From the NCBI GenBank assembly GCA_017465845.1, contig JAFTVH010000058.1, forward strand, positions 1 to 64,000: 64,000 nucleotides of DNA, read 5' to 3'. A program made the position numbers and the translations under genes. Positions within the stretch are counted from its first letter, which is position 1, and each line of letters begins with the position of its first letter. The notes beneath the pieces were generated by a model. That model ran no database searches. It had not been told where the DNA came from and saw only the letters and a program-made list of their open reading frames with translations. Shown in pieces: positions 34,115 through 43,567 of the stretch. Source of the stretch: Lachnospiraceae bacterium (lineage in GTDB: Bacteria; Bacillota; Clostridia; Lachnospirales; Lachnospiraceae).

Positions 34115-35002
34115 TCAACCCTTGACTGATCCCAAGGTAAGCCCCTTTACAAAATACTTTTGGAAAAATGGATAAATTATCATAATTGGTCCCAAAACTG
34201 CAAACAATAATGCCATACGAGCACTATCCTCCGGTATTGCCCCCTCCATAGACTCCATCATCTCCATGGACATATCGGAGTCCATCATAGCCTGAATATT
34301 GTTTTCAATAGCCATCAATATATTCTGTAACGGCCGCTTTTCCGGTGTTGAAATATACATTTGTCCGGTAACCCAATTATTCCATTTTCCCACAGCTGTC
34401 ATAAAACCGATAGATGCAAGAGACGGTTTCATAAGCGGCAGCACAATCTGAAAGAAAATTCTAAAATCTCTCGCGCCGTCTATTTTTGCACTTTCTACCA
34501 CTGCATCCGAAATAGTTCCGCTAATGTATGTACGTAGAATAATGGTATTTGTCATGCTTACTGCCGGCAGCCACAAAATCAGCATTGTATCTTTCAAATG
34601 ATAAATACTTGTATTGAATATGTAGCTTGACAACATGCCACCCGAAAATAATGTTGTCAATAAAAGCATTATGGAGAATATACCGCGGAGCTTGAACGAT
34701 TTACGGCTCAATGCAAATGCCAACATACTTTCAACTAACAGAGTTGCAACCGTATGCATAACAGTAATAAAAATGGTAATCCCGTAAGAATTAATTATTT
34801 GATCCTTAAGTTCCCACACATAACGCCATCCATCCAAAGACCATTTCTCCGGAAAAAAGCTAAAACCGTTTAACGCCAATTCTCCACCGTCCGTGAAAGA
34901 AGCAATTGCAACAAGTACTATCGGCAAGAAGCAAAATAGTGTATACAACAACAGTAATAAAAATAATATGATCTGACCTATTGTAATTTTTTTATTTTCC
35001 AT
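34115..35002 (-). CDS. Carbohydrate ABC transporter permease (LplC/YtcP type)
   Basis: Membrane half-channel, 295 residues, six helices. The EAA loop that docks the ATPase reads ESAKIDGARDFRIFFQIVLPLMKPSL (given here as the block around residues 180-205). The C-terminus VKGLTLGSVKG is characteristic of this permease group. It follows the partner permease by 9 bases. With the YesMN pair downstream of the promoter, it forms an LplABC-like importer for an unknown oligosaccharide. Confidence 0.9.
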   Translation of the reverse strand: MENKKITIGQIILFLLLLLYTLFCFLPIVLVAIASFTDGGELALNGFSFFPEKWSLDGWRYVWELKDQIINSYGITIFITVMHTVATLLVESMLAFALSRKSFKLRGIFSIMLLLTTLFSGGMLSSYIFNTSIYHLKDTMLILWLPAVSMTNTIILRTYISGTISDAVVESAKIDGARDFRIFFQIVLPLMKPSLASIGFMTAVGKWNNWVTGQMYISTPEKRPLQNILMAIENNIQAMMDSDMSMEMMESMEGAIPEDSARMALLFAVLGPIMIIYPFFQKYFVKGLTLGSVKG

Positions 35003-35011
35003 CTTTCCTCC

Positions 35012-35974
35012 TTAGAACAATGCATGTTCCGGTGATTTCTTGCGTACAATCAGGTTTACGATAATAGTCAATGCAAAGCCGATAATTGACTGATAGAACG
35101 TTACCGCTGCTGTAGTACTGAAGTTGCCGCCGGTATTCATAATGGCGTTCATAACATAACTGTCAAGCACCTGTGTCGTAGGATATAAGGCACCGGTATT
35201 CTTCGTTACTCGATAGAAAAGTCCCGTATCGGATTCCATAATGTTGCCAAGACTCATCAATGTTCTGATGGAAATCATCGGTATCAGCATTGGAATGGTT
35301 ACATATCTGATTTTCTGAAATGTATTTGCTCCATCTATAGCAGCAGCATCATACATTTCCGGATCTACACCTGCCAATACAGACAAATAAAGAACCGAAC
35401 TGTATCCAACATTTTTCCATATGTGTACAATTGTCAGAATTAATGGCCAATATTTCGCCTCCATATAAAACTGTATCGCTTTCCCACCACCGGAAGTAAT
35501 CGCCTGATTAATCATACCAACCTGATAATCCAACAAAGCGTTTACAATAAAAGTAATTGCTACATAGGAGATAAAAGTCGGCATAATCATAACACTCTGC
35601 ATCATTTTTGCCGAACGTTTGAATACCATCTCGTTTAATGCAATGGCAAGTGCAACCGCCCCTATCGTACCTGCAGCCGTAAACAGTACAAAATACGCCA
35701 CTGTATTTCTTGTCATGCGGACAAATACATCTCCGGACAGAAATAAGAATTTAAAATTATTCAGTCCAACCCAGGGACTTCCGAATAATCCTTTTGCATA
35801 ACTAAATTTTTTAAAAGCTAACTGTAAGCCACTCCAAGGTAAAATTTTGAACATTACTACGAGGATTACCGCAGGAAGTGACATGATAATCAACTCTCTG
35901 TCTCTCCAAAGGCTCTTTAAATCTTTTTTTAGCTTTTCACTTTGAAGCTTTTTCATAGAAACCACCTTTCCCAA
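35012..35974 (-). CDS. Carbohydrate ABC transporter permease (LplB/YteP type)
   Basis: Partner half-channel, 320 residues with six helices. Typical blocks are LPWSGLQLAFKKFSYAKG near the N-terminus, GSPWVGLNNFKFLF, and the EAA loop around YDAAAIDGANTFQKIRY. It is the first gene of the importer transcript, after a promoter at 36014-36043. Two ATGs are close together (residues 1 and 7); AAAGGTGG lies before the first. It sits about 100 bases downstream of the sensor kinase gene, which reads the same way. Confidence 0.9.
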   Translation of the reverse strand: MGKVVSMKKLQSEKLKKDLKSLWRDRELIIMSLPAVILVVMFKILPWSGLQLAFKKFSYAKGLFGSPWVGLNNFKFLFLSGDVFVRMTRNTVAYFVLFTAAGTIGAVALAIALNEMVFKRSAKMMQSVMIMPTFISYVAITFIVNALLDYQVGMINQAITSGGGKAIQFYMEAKYWPLILTIVHIWKNVGYSSVLYLSVLAGVDPEMYDAAAIDGANTFQKIRYVTIPMLIPMISIRTLMSLGNIMESDTGLFYRVTKNTGALYPTTQVLDSYVMNAIMNTGGNFSTTAAVTFYQSIIGFALTIIVNLIVRKKSPEHALF

Positions 35975-36013
35975 ATTATTTCAAGGCAATTTTCTGTGCC
36001 TTCGTATGAACAT

Positions 36014-36043
36014 ATTTTACCAAGCGAATACTGCTCACAACAA
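36014..36043 (-). promoter_or_regulatory. Probable promoter of first sugar importer
   Basis: Minus-strand TTGTTG (36038-36043), an 18-base spacer and TAAAAT (36014-36019), about 40 bases before the permease ATG. The imperfect -35 fits activation by the neighbouring AraC-type response regulator. Confidence 0.5.
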
Positions 36044-36072
36044 TATGATTAATTATTGATGACTAGCACTTT

Positions 36073-37953
36073 TTAGTCCTGCTCCATCAAAATTCTGACA
36101 ATAGCCATTGTTCTACCCTTTTCATCTTTTCGGTAGATCAGTAACCCCTTCTCTCCAAATATTAATTCCAACCTTTCATAAACATTTCTAATACCGAAAC
36201 TTTCTCTTTTAGATTCTTTTTCACACTGGCCTGAAACATACCTGTTTATCCACTCTACATCTGCTTCGCAACCGCTGTCTCTCACTACCACTACCAACTC
36301 ATTTTCCCGAAAGAGACCCGCAGAGATTTCAATTTCATGAGAACTGCCATCCTTAGGTGCTCCATACAAAATGGCATTCTCCACCAAAGGCTGAATGATC
36401 AACTTCGGAATCATAAAATCTTCACATTCCTTATCAATACAGTACTTAAATATCAGACTGTCTTTTCGAGTCATCTGCTGAAGTTCTTCATACTGTTTTA
36501 TCATGTTAAGCTCTTCTCTGAGAGGCACAATTTTCTCAGGATTTCTAGTGTAATACCGCAAAATAGATGATAATGTTGACAATTGCTTAGCAAATTGATC
36601 CTGTCCTTCCATAAGTGCATAACAGCTCAACGTACCTAACGTGTTAAATATAAAGTGGGGGTTTATCTGCATTTGCAGCGCCATGACTTCTTTCTTGCGC
36701 TTCTCTTCTGCCTCTTTCCAAACCTGCCCTATGAGTTCCTGAATTTTTTCCTGCATAGCAGCATATTCCCTGTACAATGCTCCTATTTCATCCATTCTCG
36801 CACAAATCTCTGCATCTGCCTTATAATCCAGTTCTCTTTTCCTCATTCGCTCAGAAAGCTTTATAACCGGTTTTACAAAATAGCAATTTAAGATTCGCAA
36901 CGCAATCATTACCATACAGAAAATAGCAAAAATAAGACCCAAACAGACCAGAAAAGCTTTTATGTCCATCATTTGAATATCGTACACCGGTATCAGAGTG
37001 CACAAATGCATACCTTGCGGCAATTTGTTTCTTTGCACATAATATGCCTTTCCTTGATAACTTCTTCGAGCACTCTCCCCATCTTCCAAATCGCCAAATA
37101 ATTCCTGTAGTTCTGCATCAGATATATTAATTTCCGTACCTGAGACCTCATTATTATTTATCTCAACTAAAATATCATTTTCCTTGGTAACATAACTATA
37201 TGTTTCAAAGGTCATACCCTGAGTATTCAATTCTTCCCGAAGCATGTCCAAATCTATGGAGATTAATAAGATTCCCAGATTCTTTTCCTCGAATTTGTTG
37301 TTTCGGGTTAACTGCTGGTATGTCAGAAGCTTTGCCGCAACAAGATTATCCGGTCTTTCTTCCTCTACAAACCAATAAAAATCACCTTCTTTTTCCATGG
37401 TTTTCCGGTACCATATTTCCTGCTCAATTTCACTGCCCGACACAAAACTACTGATTGTACTGTTTTTACTCACATTCCACTTTACCAAATAATTTGACAG
37501 AGGATATTCTTCACAAACAAGCAACTGTCCCACATATCCCTCTTCCTCAATTCCGCAGGTAATTTCCAGCATACCTTCAAAATAATCTAAAGCTGCATGA
37601 TATCGTTCTAATTCTGTCTTTATATTTGCACCACCCTCAGCAACCTCAAAATTTATAATTGTATCCGCAATCACTGTCAATGAGCTGGATGTGGCAGACA
37701 ATCGTGCATCCTCATTGTTATTGATACCCTTGGCTGCCTTTTCACAATTTTCAATAATTTTGCTCATATTATCTGCACTATTCTGCGCCGCCATCTCAAA
37801 AGACTCATTAATCATCGGTGAAAATGTTTTATAGTAATACTGATATAAAATAGCACTCGGAATTCCAAGTGCTACAAGTACAATAATCGATGTAATTATT
37901 AAGAATTTTTTATTCAAACTGAGATTTTCAATTTTCTTAATCATGCTCACCAT
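36073..37953 (-). CDS. YesM-type sensor histidine kinase
   Basis: Membrane sensor, 626 residues (the ATG three codons in, better spaced from GGAAGGG, is an alternative start). A helix at about 17-38 leads to a large extracellular sensing domain (about 40-330), then a helix at about 333-355, a HAMP segment, and the His_kinase domain with QMQINPHFIFNTL, where His is phosphorylated. The ATPase domain has PKLIIQPLVENAILYG as its N-box. It is 16 bases after its response regulator. This pair almost certainly controls the importer at 32512-35974. Confidence 0.92.
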   Translation of the reverse strand: MVSMIKKIENLSLNKKFLIITSIIVLVALGIPSAILYQYYYKTFSPMINESFEMAAQNSADNMSKIIENCEKAAKGINNNEDARLSATSSSLTVIADTIINFEVAEGGANIKTELERYHAALDYFEGMLEITCGIEEEGYVGQLLVCEEYPLSNYLVKWNVSKNSTISSFVSGSEIEQEIWYRKTMEKEGDFYWFVEEERPDNLVAAKLLTYQQLTRNNKFEEKNLGILLISIDLDMLREELNTQGMTFETYSYVTKENDILVEINNNEVSGTEINISDAELQELFGDLEDGESARRSYQGKAYYVQRNKLPQGMHLCTLIPVYDIQMMDIKAFLVCLGLIFAIFCMVMIALRILNCYFVKPVIKLSERMRKRELDYKADAEICARMDEIGALYREYAAMQEKIQELIGQVWKEAEEKRKKEVMALQMQINPHFIFNTLGTLSCYALMEGQDQFAKQLSTLSSILRYYTRNPEKIVPLREELNMIKQYEELQQMTRKDSLIFKYCIDKECEDFMIPKLIIQPLVENAILYGAPKDGSSHEIEISAGLFRENELVVVVRDSGCEADVEWINRYVSGQCEKESKRESFGIRNVYERLELIFGEKGLLIYRKDEKGRTMAIVRILMEQD

Positions 37954-37969
37954 CCCTTCCCGACAAATA

Positions 37970-39010
37970 TCAAACCTTATATTTGGTGCGATATTCTACC
38001 GGAGACATACCCACTTTACGCCTAAAAAGCCGGGCAAAATAATTAGCATCCAGATATCCGCTTGCCGCACATATCTCCTTTACCGGAACAGTTGTTTCCC
38101 GAAGCATTTTGCATGCATGCTCCAGACGAATATCCGACAGATAATCTACCAGTCTCGTTCCTGTTCTTTCAATAAATACCCTTCCGAGATATGCAGGCGA
38201 AAGCTTAAGCATCATTGCCAGCATACTGATGTTGAAGTCAGGAGAATGGAATTGTTCCTGAATCGTCTGCTGAATATCTGCGATAATATTCCCCTCGGAA
38301 TCATTGCGGCTTTCTTCGCCCATTACGCGCAAATACAAGTTGCGCAGATATGTTATTCTGTCCTCTCCTGATAAAAAACGGATTTCCTCCTTGGCCCTTT
38401 TCTCCTCTTCATATAGCAGCCTGGAATCCGCATTCCAGTGGGAATACTGATACGCATACACCGGCGTTATCATATGGGTCCAGATATTAATTTTGCGCAC
38501 TGTCGGATCATCATAAAGCTCTTTGATTTTGTCTAACAGCTCTTCCAACGTATCCAAGTCCTGTTTCTCAATAATTTCCAGCAGAAAATCATGATATTCA
38601 TCTGCTGCAATTTTATAAAACAATGCCTTGTTATTCTGCTGGCACACAATATCATAAACCATACTTTCCAGATCGTTAAGTCCATCTCTGTCTAAAGGCT
38701 TTAATAAATATCCTTTTACATTGCAGCGCAAAGCCAGCCTTGCTGCAGCGAAATCCTCATAGGCACTCAAAAAAATCATAGATATATCCGGAAATTTTTC
38801 AGTAACCAGAGTACATAACTGCATACCATCCAGGATCGGCATCCTTATATCACTAATCACAACATCGGGTCTGTTTTTCTCAATATACTTTAAGGCTGCT
38901 TGTCCGTCACACACAATTTCCGGTTCCTCGCAACCAATTCCCTTCCAGTTTATTTGTCGCTGGACACAACAGCAAACCATATAATCATCATCCACTATTA
39001 ATACTTGCAT
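37970..39010 (-). CDS. YesN-type response regulator with AraC DNA-binding domain
   Basis: A 346-residue two-domain regulator. The receiver (about 1-120) has the acidic pair Asp8-Asp9, the phosphorylated Asp in VVISDIRMPILDG, and Lys in GYLLKPLD. The C-terminal AraC pair of helix-turn-helix motifs (about 245-346) includes FNISMLAMMLKLSPAYLGRVF and VKEICAASGYLDANYFARLFRRKVG, with each block typical of the family. It overlaps the 60-codon frame upstream by 13 bases and is followed by its kinase. Confidence 0.92.
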   Translation of the reverse strand: MQVLIVDDDYMVCCCVQRQINWKGIGCEEPEIVCDGQAALKYIEKNRPDVVISDIRMPILDGMQLCTLVTEKFPDISMIFLSAYEDFAAARLALRCNVKGYLLKPLDRDGLNDLESMVYDIVCQQNNKALFYKIAADEYHDFLLEIIEKQDLDTLEELLDKIKELYDDPTVRKINIWTHMITPVYAYQYSHWNADSRLLYEEEKRAKEEIRFLSGEDRITYLRNLYLRVMGEESRNDSEGNIIADIQQTIQEQFHSPDFNISMLAMMLKLSPAYLGRVFIERTGTRLVDYLSDIRLEHACKMLRETTVPVKEICAASGYLDANYFARLFRRKVGMSPVEYRTKYKV

Positions 39011-39180
39011 TTTCTTTCCTTTTCTTCTGCTTCGGCATCTTTGTATAGCTGTTTGATTATTTCCACTGATTCTATTGCTCCCGTAATTGGAAAATAGGGG
39101 GCCATTTTACCGCTGCTCACAACCATTTTTCTCGGCTTTGCTACCATTCTCTCGGTAAAATTTATTACATTGTATTCCAT
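38998..39180 (-). CDS. Small hypothetical protein upstream of response regulator
   Basis: A 60-residue frame preceded by TAGGAGGGG directly before the ATG and behind a good promoter (39245-39274). It overlaps the response-regulator start by 13 bases, so translation may be coupled. The sequence reads as a short basic protein with VSSGKMAPYFPITGAIESVE and a charged tail; no family recognised. It could be a leader peptide or a small modulator of the two-component system. Coding status is likely from context, not from homology. Confidence 0.55.
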   Translation of the reverse strand: MEYNVINFTERMVAKPRKMVVSSGKMAPYFPITGAIESVEIIKQLYKDAEAEEKERKCKY

Positions 39181-39244
39181 CCCCTCCTAACAACCGGTTA
39201 ATTTTCCCATTCATATTACAGCATAATCGTGTTCATATATAAAA

Positions 39245-39274
39245 ATTATACTCCAGATAGCTTTCCTTCCACAA
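39245..39274 (-). promoter_or_regulatory. Promoter of the first YesMN operon
   Basis: Minus-strand TTGTGG (39269-39274), an 18-base spacer and perfect TATAAT (39245-39250); start near 39238, about 58 bases before the small ORF. Confidence 0.6.
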
Positions 39275-39340
39275 CATGAATAATTTTCACAGGTAGCATT
39301 TTTTATGGATGTATATCCTCTCTGCAAACTATTTCCCCAC

Positions 39341-39372
39341 AAAAAAAACTGCGAAAATTTGAGTTTTCGCAG
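39341..39372 (-). terminator. Intrinsic terminator after yolD-like gene
   Basis: CTGCGAAAA (39372-39364 on the minus strand) pairs with TTTTCGCAG (39357-39349) and is followed by eight T residues (39348-39341). It ends the SEDS-like/polymerase/YolD transcript. Confidence 0.88.
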
Positions 39373-39450
39373 GGGGCCTTTTGGGAATTTCTATATTTCT
39401 TGTTCTTGTATTTCCACCATACAAACGAAGATTATCAATCATTTGTAAAT

Positions 39451-39795
39451 CTATTTACTGCTAAATATATCTCCTCTTTCAATCGCACTGATATCCTCAA
39501 ACCCAATCTTCGTATTCACAATCTTCAATATCCGCCCATCCATATCCACCCGCGACACCATCCCGGTAATTCGGATATACTCATCTTTATCATAATACAC
39601 CACCGTTACCACATCATTCAGCTTAATCTGATGAAGCTTGCGGTCCAGTTCCTCTGCCATTTCCTCAGAAAGCTCCCTCCGCGGAACAACTACTTTTTCC
39701 TTGGCTCGAAGGGCCTCATCATATCCTTTCAAAGCCGCAAAAGGCATAAACTGCTTCGCCCGGTCGGCCTGACTCATTTTCATTCTGTTTGCCAT
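39451..39795 (-). CDS. YolD-like family protein
   Basis: A 114-residue protein of the YolD family, which in Bacillota is regularly encoded beside UmuC-type polymerases and is thought to act as a UmuD-like partner. The N-terminal block RAKQFMPFAALKGYDEAL is characteristic, and the C-terminal half is a small beta domain (VVTVVYYDKDEYIRITG). It is 12 bases after the polymerase gene, supporting a functional pair. No SOS (LexA) box was seen upstream of the operon. Confidence 0.85.
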   Translation of the reverse strand: MANRMKMSQADRAKQFMPFAALKGYDEALRAKEKVVVPRRELSEEMAEELDRKLHQIKLNDVVTVVYYDKDEYIRITGMVSRVDMDGRILKIVNTKIGFEDISAIERGDIFSSK

Positions 39796-39807
39796 TTGGT
39801 CCTCCTG

Positions 39808-41076
39808 TCACTCTCCGCTTTTATGTCCGCCAATCTGCCTGTTTCGCTCCATGGCAGTGGCGCCTTCCACCAGGTCCATCCCTTTCAAAATGGCATTTTT
39901 CCCGAACTTCTTGCGGATATCGAGCATAGCCTGACGGGCCTTTCTTTCCTTCTCCAGTTCTGCCGGATCGGCAAACAGATCATACTGTTTGTAAGCCTCA
40001 TCAGTGAGATTATTGAAAGAGAGGTTCATCCGACGAATAGGCAGGGACTTGTCAATAATTTTGTCAAAGAGTGTAGCCGTCTGCTGCACCAGCGTTTTCG
40101 CTGAGTCAGTGGGTGAATCAAGAGTCACTGAGCCCCTGGCAGGCTCTCTGCCCAGCTGATTGGAATAGCCTACATGCAGGGAAATATTTCCTGTCATCAG
40201 GCCTTTATCCAAGAGTTCCAGACACAGCGTATCTGCCATTTCCTTGACCACCAGCTTTCCCTTCTCGTATTCGTAGTCGCAGGAAAGCACCTGGCCGCTG
40301 GTCAGGCAGGTATTCTTGGGCTTGTATGCTTTAATATCAGCAATCGTAACAGGTTCCCGCCCCCAGGCATGGTCAATGAGAAGCTCTGCATCAATACCGA
40401 TGATACGATACAGCAGGTCTTCACTGGCTTCTATAATATCTTTCATAGTCCGGATGCCGTACTTTTCCAGGAGACGGGCTGTTCCGGAACCGATACGCCA
40501 GAAATCAGTGAGCGGCTTGTGATTCCACAGCGTCCTGCAGAACGTTTCCTCGTCCAGAATGCCTATGTGGTCATCGGTGTGTTTGGCAGTAATGTCCAGA
40601 GCAATTTTCGCAAGATAAAGGTTCGTACCGATGCCGCAGGTGGCAGTGATACCCGTTGTGTCCAGTACATCTTTCATGATGGTCATGCCCAGTTCTTTGG
40701 CAGACATATGATACATAGTCAGGTAATCAGTCACATCCATAAAGGCTTCGTCTATGGAGTAGACGTAGATATCTTCCTTGGCAATATAACGCAGATATAC
40801 TGCATAAATATTGGCAGAATAATCAATATACAGCTGCATCCTGGGCGTAGCCATGATATAATCCACACTTTTAGGAATCTGGAAAACGCGGCAGCGGTTG
40901 CTGATTCCAAGAGCTTTCATGGAGGGCGAAACTGCAAGACAGATTGTTTTCTCTGAGCGTTCCGGGTCCGCTACTACCAGGTTGGTGGTCATGGGATCCA
41001 GACCACGCTCCGCGCATTCTACGGAAGCGTAAAAAGATTTTAAATCTATGCATAAATACGTTCTCTGTTTTTCCAT
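39808..41076 (-). CDS. Y-family translesion DNA polymerase (DinB/UmuC group)
   Basis: Error-prone polymerase, 422 residues. The palm motifs are LCIDLKSFYASVE with the first metal Asp, and YSIDEAFMDVTDYL with the Asp-Glu pair. A helix-hairpin-helix region follows (FWRIGSGTARLLEKYGI). The little-finger domain occupies about 230-350. The sequence resembles the YqjW/UvrX-type enzymes paired with YolD. No beta-clamp motif was confirmed by eye. It lies 7 bases after a SEDS-like membrane gene in the same transcript. Confidence 0.9.
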   Translation of the reverse strand: MEKQRTYLCIDLKSFYASVECAERGLDPMTTNLVVADPERSEKTICLAVSPSMKALGISNRCRVFQIPKSVDYIMATPRMQLYIDYSANIYAVYLRYIAKEDIYVYSIDEAFMDVTDYLTMYHMSAKELGMTIMKDVLDTTGITATCGIGTNLYLAKIALDITAKHTDDHIGILDEETFCRTLWNHKPLTDFWRIGSGTARLLEKYGIRTMKDIIEASEDLLYRIIGIDAELLIDHAWGREPVTIADIKAYKPKNTCLTSGQVLSCDYEYEKGKLVVKEMADTLCLELLDKGLMTGNISLHVGYSNQLGREPARGSVTLDSPTDSAKTLVQQTATLFDKIIDKSLPIRRMNLSFNNLTDEAYKQYDLFADPAELEKERKARQAMLDIRKKFGKNAILKGMDLVEGATAMERNRQIGGHKSGE

Positions 41077-41083
41077 ATATTAC

Positions 41084-41722
41084 CTACAACTTTAAAAAAT
41101 ACGATGCCAGTCTCGCCGTGACTTTTTCGCCACGCGTTCCTGTTTCCGCACCGGCAATCAGGAAAAACATCAGCGGTATGATGTCGTACGCATTCCCCAT
41201 CATGAAGATTCCCACATCCGATGTAGTAATCAGAAAGACATTTGCTGCTAACGCCAGCACGGTTCGCACACACAGTGCAAATGCCAGAATCGCCAATTCA
41301 CCATATTCCTGCCCATTCTCTCGCTTCCTCTTAACCAGCTGATACATTCCGCGGAAAATGCAGACTGCCAGAAGTAATACCAACAGGACTGCCGGGAAAC
41401 CAAATGAAGTATTAAGCCATACCAGCGGACAATCTGCAGAAAGATACGCCGCATGATCCCCCATCAGACTGAAATCTCCGGTCCAGCCCTGACCCAAAAG
41501 CTGCAGACGGTATCCTAACCAGTTCACTTCCCATTTGTTGCCGCTTACACTGGAAAACGGATTGCTCAGACTTTCCAGAATTTCTCCCACTCTGGGCTGC
41601 TGCCAGAAGAGGGAAAGTAACACAATTACAGGCAGCACTATCATATGGATAACAGCCAACATAAGAGCACCAACTCCTATTCCCAGTTTCAAAATCTGCT
41701 CTTTCTTCTTTGTGTTCTCCAT
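41084..41722 (-). CDS. Membrane protein resembling the C-terminal half of SEDS (FtsW/RodA) proteins
   Basis: A 212-residue protein with four predicted helices (about 12-40, 105-130, 145-170, 180-198). The spacing of a large extracellular loop (LLGQGWTGDFSLMGDHAAYL), then a helix and a short basic turn (QLVKRKREN), recalls the last four helices of FtsW/RodA. It lacks the first six helices, and the usual GGSS-type end is not seen. It may be a truncated paralogue or a distinct family. It has its own promoter (41771-41799) and precedes the DinB-type polymerase. Confidence 0.45.
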   Translation of the reverse strand: MENTKKKEQILKLGIGVGALMLAVIHMIVLPVIVLLSLFWQQPRVGEILESLSNPFSSVSGNKWEVNWLGYRLQLLGQGWTGDFSLMGDHAAYLSADCPLVWLNTSFGFPAVLLVLLLAVCIFRGMYQLVKRKRENGQEYGELAILAFALCVRTVLALAANVFLITTSDVGIFMMGNAYDIIPLMFFLIAGAETGTRGEKVTARLASYFLKL

Positions 41723-41770
41723 GCTTTTCCCTCCCCTTTTCTCTATCGTACTATTTTATTTGCTATATGT

Positions 41771-41799
41771 ATTGTAGCCTATTTTTCTTTTCCTGTCGA
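41771..41799 (-). promoter_or_regulatory. Promoter of SEDS-like/polymerase/YolD operon
   Basis: Minus-strand TCGACA (41794-41799), a 17-base spacer and TACAAT (41771-41776), about 50 bases before the ATG. Confidence 0.6.
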
Positions 41800-41890
41800 T
41801 TCTTTTTCATTGAAACAATCCCATTGTACTTTTTTCAGATTTATAGCACTTTTTCCTGTTTTTGTGAGCTGGAAGAAATTATCTTTGATT

Positions 41891-41918
41891 TTGCTGTTTC
41901 GTTACGCTACAATATAAT
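41891..41918 (+). promoter_or_regulatory. Promoter of second YesMN operon
   Basis: TTGCTG (41891-41896), a 16-base spacer and perfect TATAAT (41913-41918). Start near 41925 gives a leader of about 80 bases; GGAGGAG lies before the ATG at 42005. Confidence 0.6.
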
Positions 41919-42004
41919 TATATGCTGCGCTGCAAAGCTTCTTGGATATATTTTGCGGATAGCACGTCCAAACTGTTACTATTTCTTACGGAGGAGTCCT
42001 GAAA

Positions 42005-43567
42005 ATGCATAAAATACTGATTGTGGATGATGAAATGTTAGAACGTGACGTAATTAAATGTCTGATCAGTCAAAACGGCTTTGATCTGAATATTTATGAA
42101 GCAGATAACGGCAAAAATGCACTTCAGATTCTGTCAGAGGAACATATCCATATTCTGTTGACAGACGTGCGCATGCCGATCATGGACGGACTCACTCTGG
42201 CCAACCATGCCAGACAATTATATCCCGACATTCAGATCATTTTTTTCAGCAGCTACAATGACTTCTCTTACCTTAAGAAAGCTTTGTCTCTTCATGCGAT
42301 CAACTACATACTCAAACCCATAGATCCGGAAGAATTTCAATCCACGATTTTGCAGGTTCTGTCCAATATCCGTGATCAGGAAGCACAGAATATGCAGGCG
42401 CTAAACAGCCTGTACATGGTGCAGAACCATATTCTTTATAAATTGCTCAACAAAACCTCCGTAAAACAGCTGCAGACCCTTTATCCGCAGTTTGATCTTT
42501 CCTTTATCTATGACTGCCACCGTCTGTTTCTGATTCAGATGAATCAGGATTATTTCAGCGAGCTTTCAGATGAAGGCGATAACACCTTTACCTTAAGTGA
42601 TTTTCAGCATCTTCTGCCGACGAACTGCCATTTTATCAATCTGAATCCTGCCCAGAATATTCTGTTCTTTTTCGGTCCGGACCATCATATTTCCTGGTAT
42701 GAAGACCTTGCCGGCAAACTGTCCGACCATATTCAGAATATTTCTCAGATCAGCAATCGCATTGTTGTCAGCAAATTTTTTGCATTGCCTGAGGATATTC
42801 CTTCTGCATACGAGGAAGCAGAACGTCAGCTCATGGAAAATTTCTTTATTGCCGGAAATACCCCTATCGTTGCCGACTCCTGCGCCTCTTCAATTATCGG
42901 CAATCCATTTACCGATAATACCGCTCTTCAGGATCAGCTCAGGCTGGATATTCAGTTTAAAGATTCGGTCAGCCTGCGTTCCCATATTAAGCTGTTCATT
43001 GATGCTTTGAGAAGTGATCCCGATTATTCTCAGATTTATGTCCGCTTCCTCTGTACCACCGTCCTAAAGATTCTGCTGGACGGATTCTCTGACGAAAGAG
43101 CCAAAAAATTTGATGAATATGCGTCGATCATCTCTCATTCGGTCCACCTTGCTCCCATCGAATCCCTTCTGTTTCGTCTGACAGATGAGCTGACGGATAC
43201 CTTTGAGAAAGAGCAGGATACTCCGGTACATACATTGCATCAGGTAAAACGATATATCCATAATCATTATGCAGAAGACTTAAGTCTTGAGATTCTTTCA
43301 GAAAAAGTTTTTCTTTCTCCCCGGTACCTCAGTACGCTGTTCACTGAGCATAACGGTTACGGTATCAATAAATATATTAAAAAAGTCCGGATGGAAAAGG
43401 CTCAGGAACTTTTAATGAATACGGAACTGCCCATCAAAGAGATCGCACAGCAGGTAGGATACTCTTCTGCCTCTTATTTCTGCAGAAGCTTTGTCAAAGA
43501 TTACGATATATCCCCGGATAAATTCCGCAGTCAGAACCACATCCCCTCAGAAAGGAGAGAAAGCTAA
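42005..43567 (+). CDS. YesN-type response regulator with AraC DNA-binding domain
   Basis: A 520-residue regulator, longer than its counterpart at 37970 because a middle domain (about 130-400) is present, as is common in YesN proteins. The receiver has VDDE near the N-terminus, the phospho-Asp in HILLTDVRMPIMDG, and Lys in ILKPID. The AraC domain is about 415-510 with LSLEILSEKVFLSPRYLSTLF and IKEIAQQVGYSSASYFCRSF as the two helix-turn-helix blocks. The kinase ATG follows its stop directly. Likely controls the importer at 45276-48931. Confidence 0.92.
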   Translation: MHKILIVDDEMLERDVIKCLISQNGFDLNIYEADNGKNALQILSEEHIHILLTDVRMPIMDGLTLANHARQLYPDIQIIFFSSYNDFSYLKKALSLHAINYILKPIDPEEFQSTILQVLSNIRDQEAQNMQALNSLYMVQNHILYKLLNKTSVKQLQTLYPQFDLSFIYDCHRLFLIQMNQDYFSELSDEGDNTFTLSDFQHLLPTNCHFINLNPAQNILFFFGPDHHISWYEDLAGKLSDHIQNISQISNRIVVSKFFALPEDIPSAYEEAERQLMENFFIAGNTPIVADSCASSIIGNPFTDNTALQDQLRLDIQFKDSVSLRSHIKLFIDALRSDPDYSQIYVRFLCTTVLKILLDGFSDERAKKFDEYASIISHSVHLAPIESLLFRLTDELTDTFEKEQDTPVHTLHQVKRYIHNHYAEDLSLEILSEKVFLSPRYLSTLFTEHNGYGINKYIKKVRMEKAQELLMNTELPIKEIAQQVGYSSASYFCRSFVKDYDISPDKFRSQNHIPSERRES

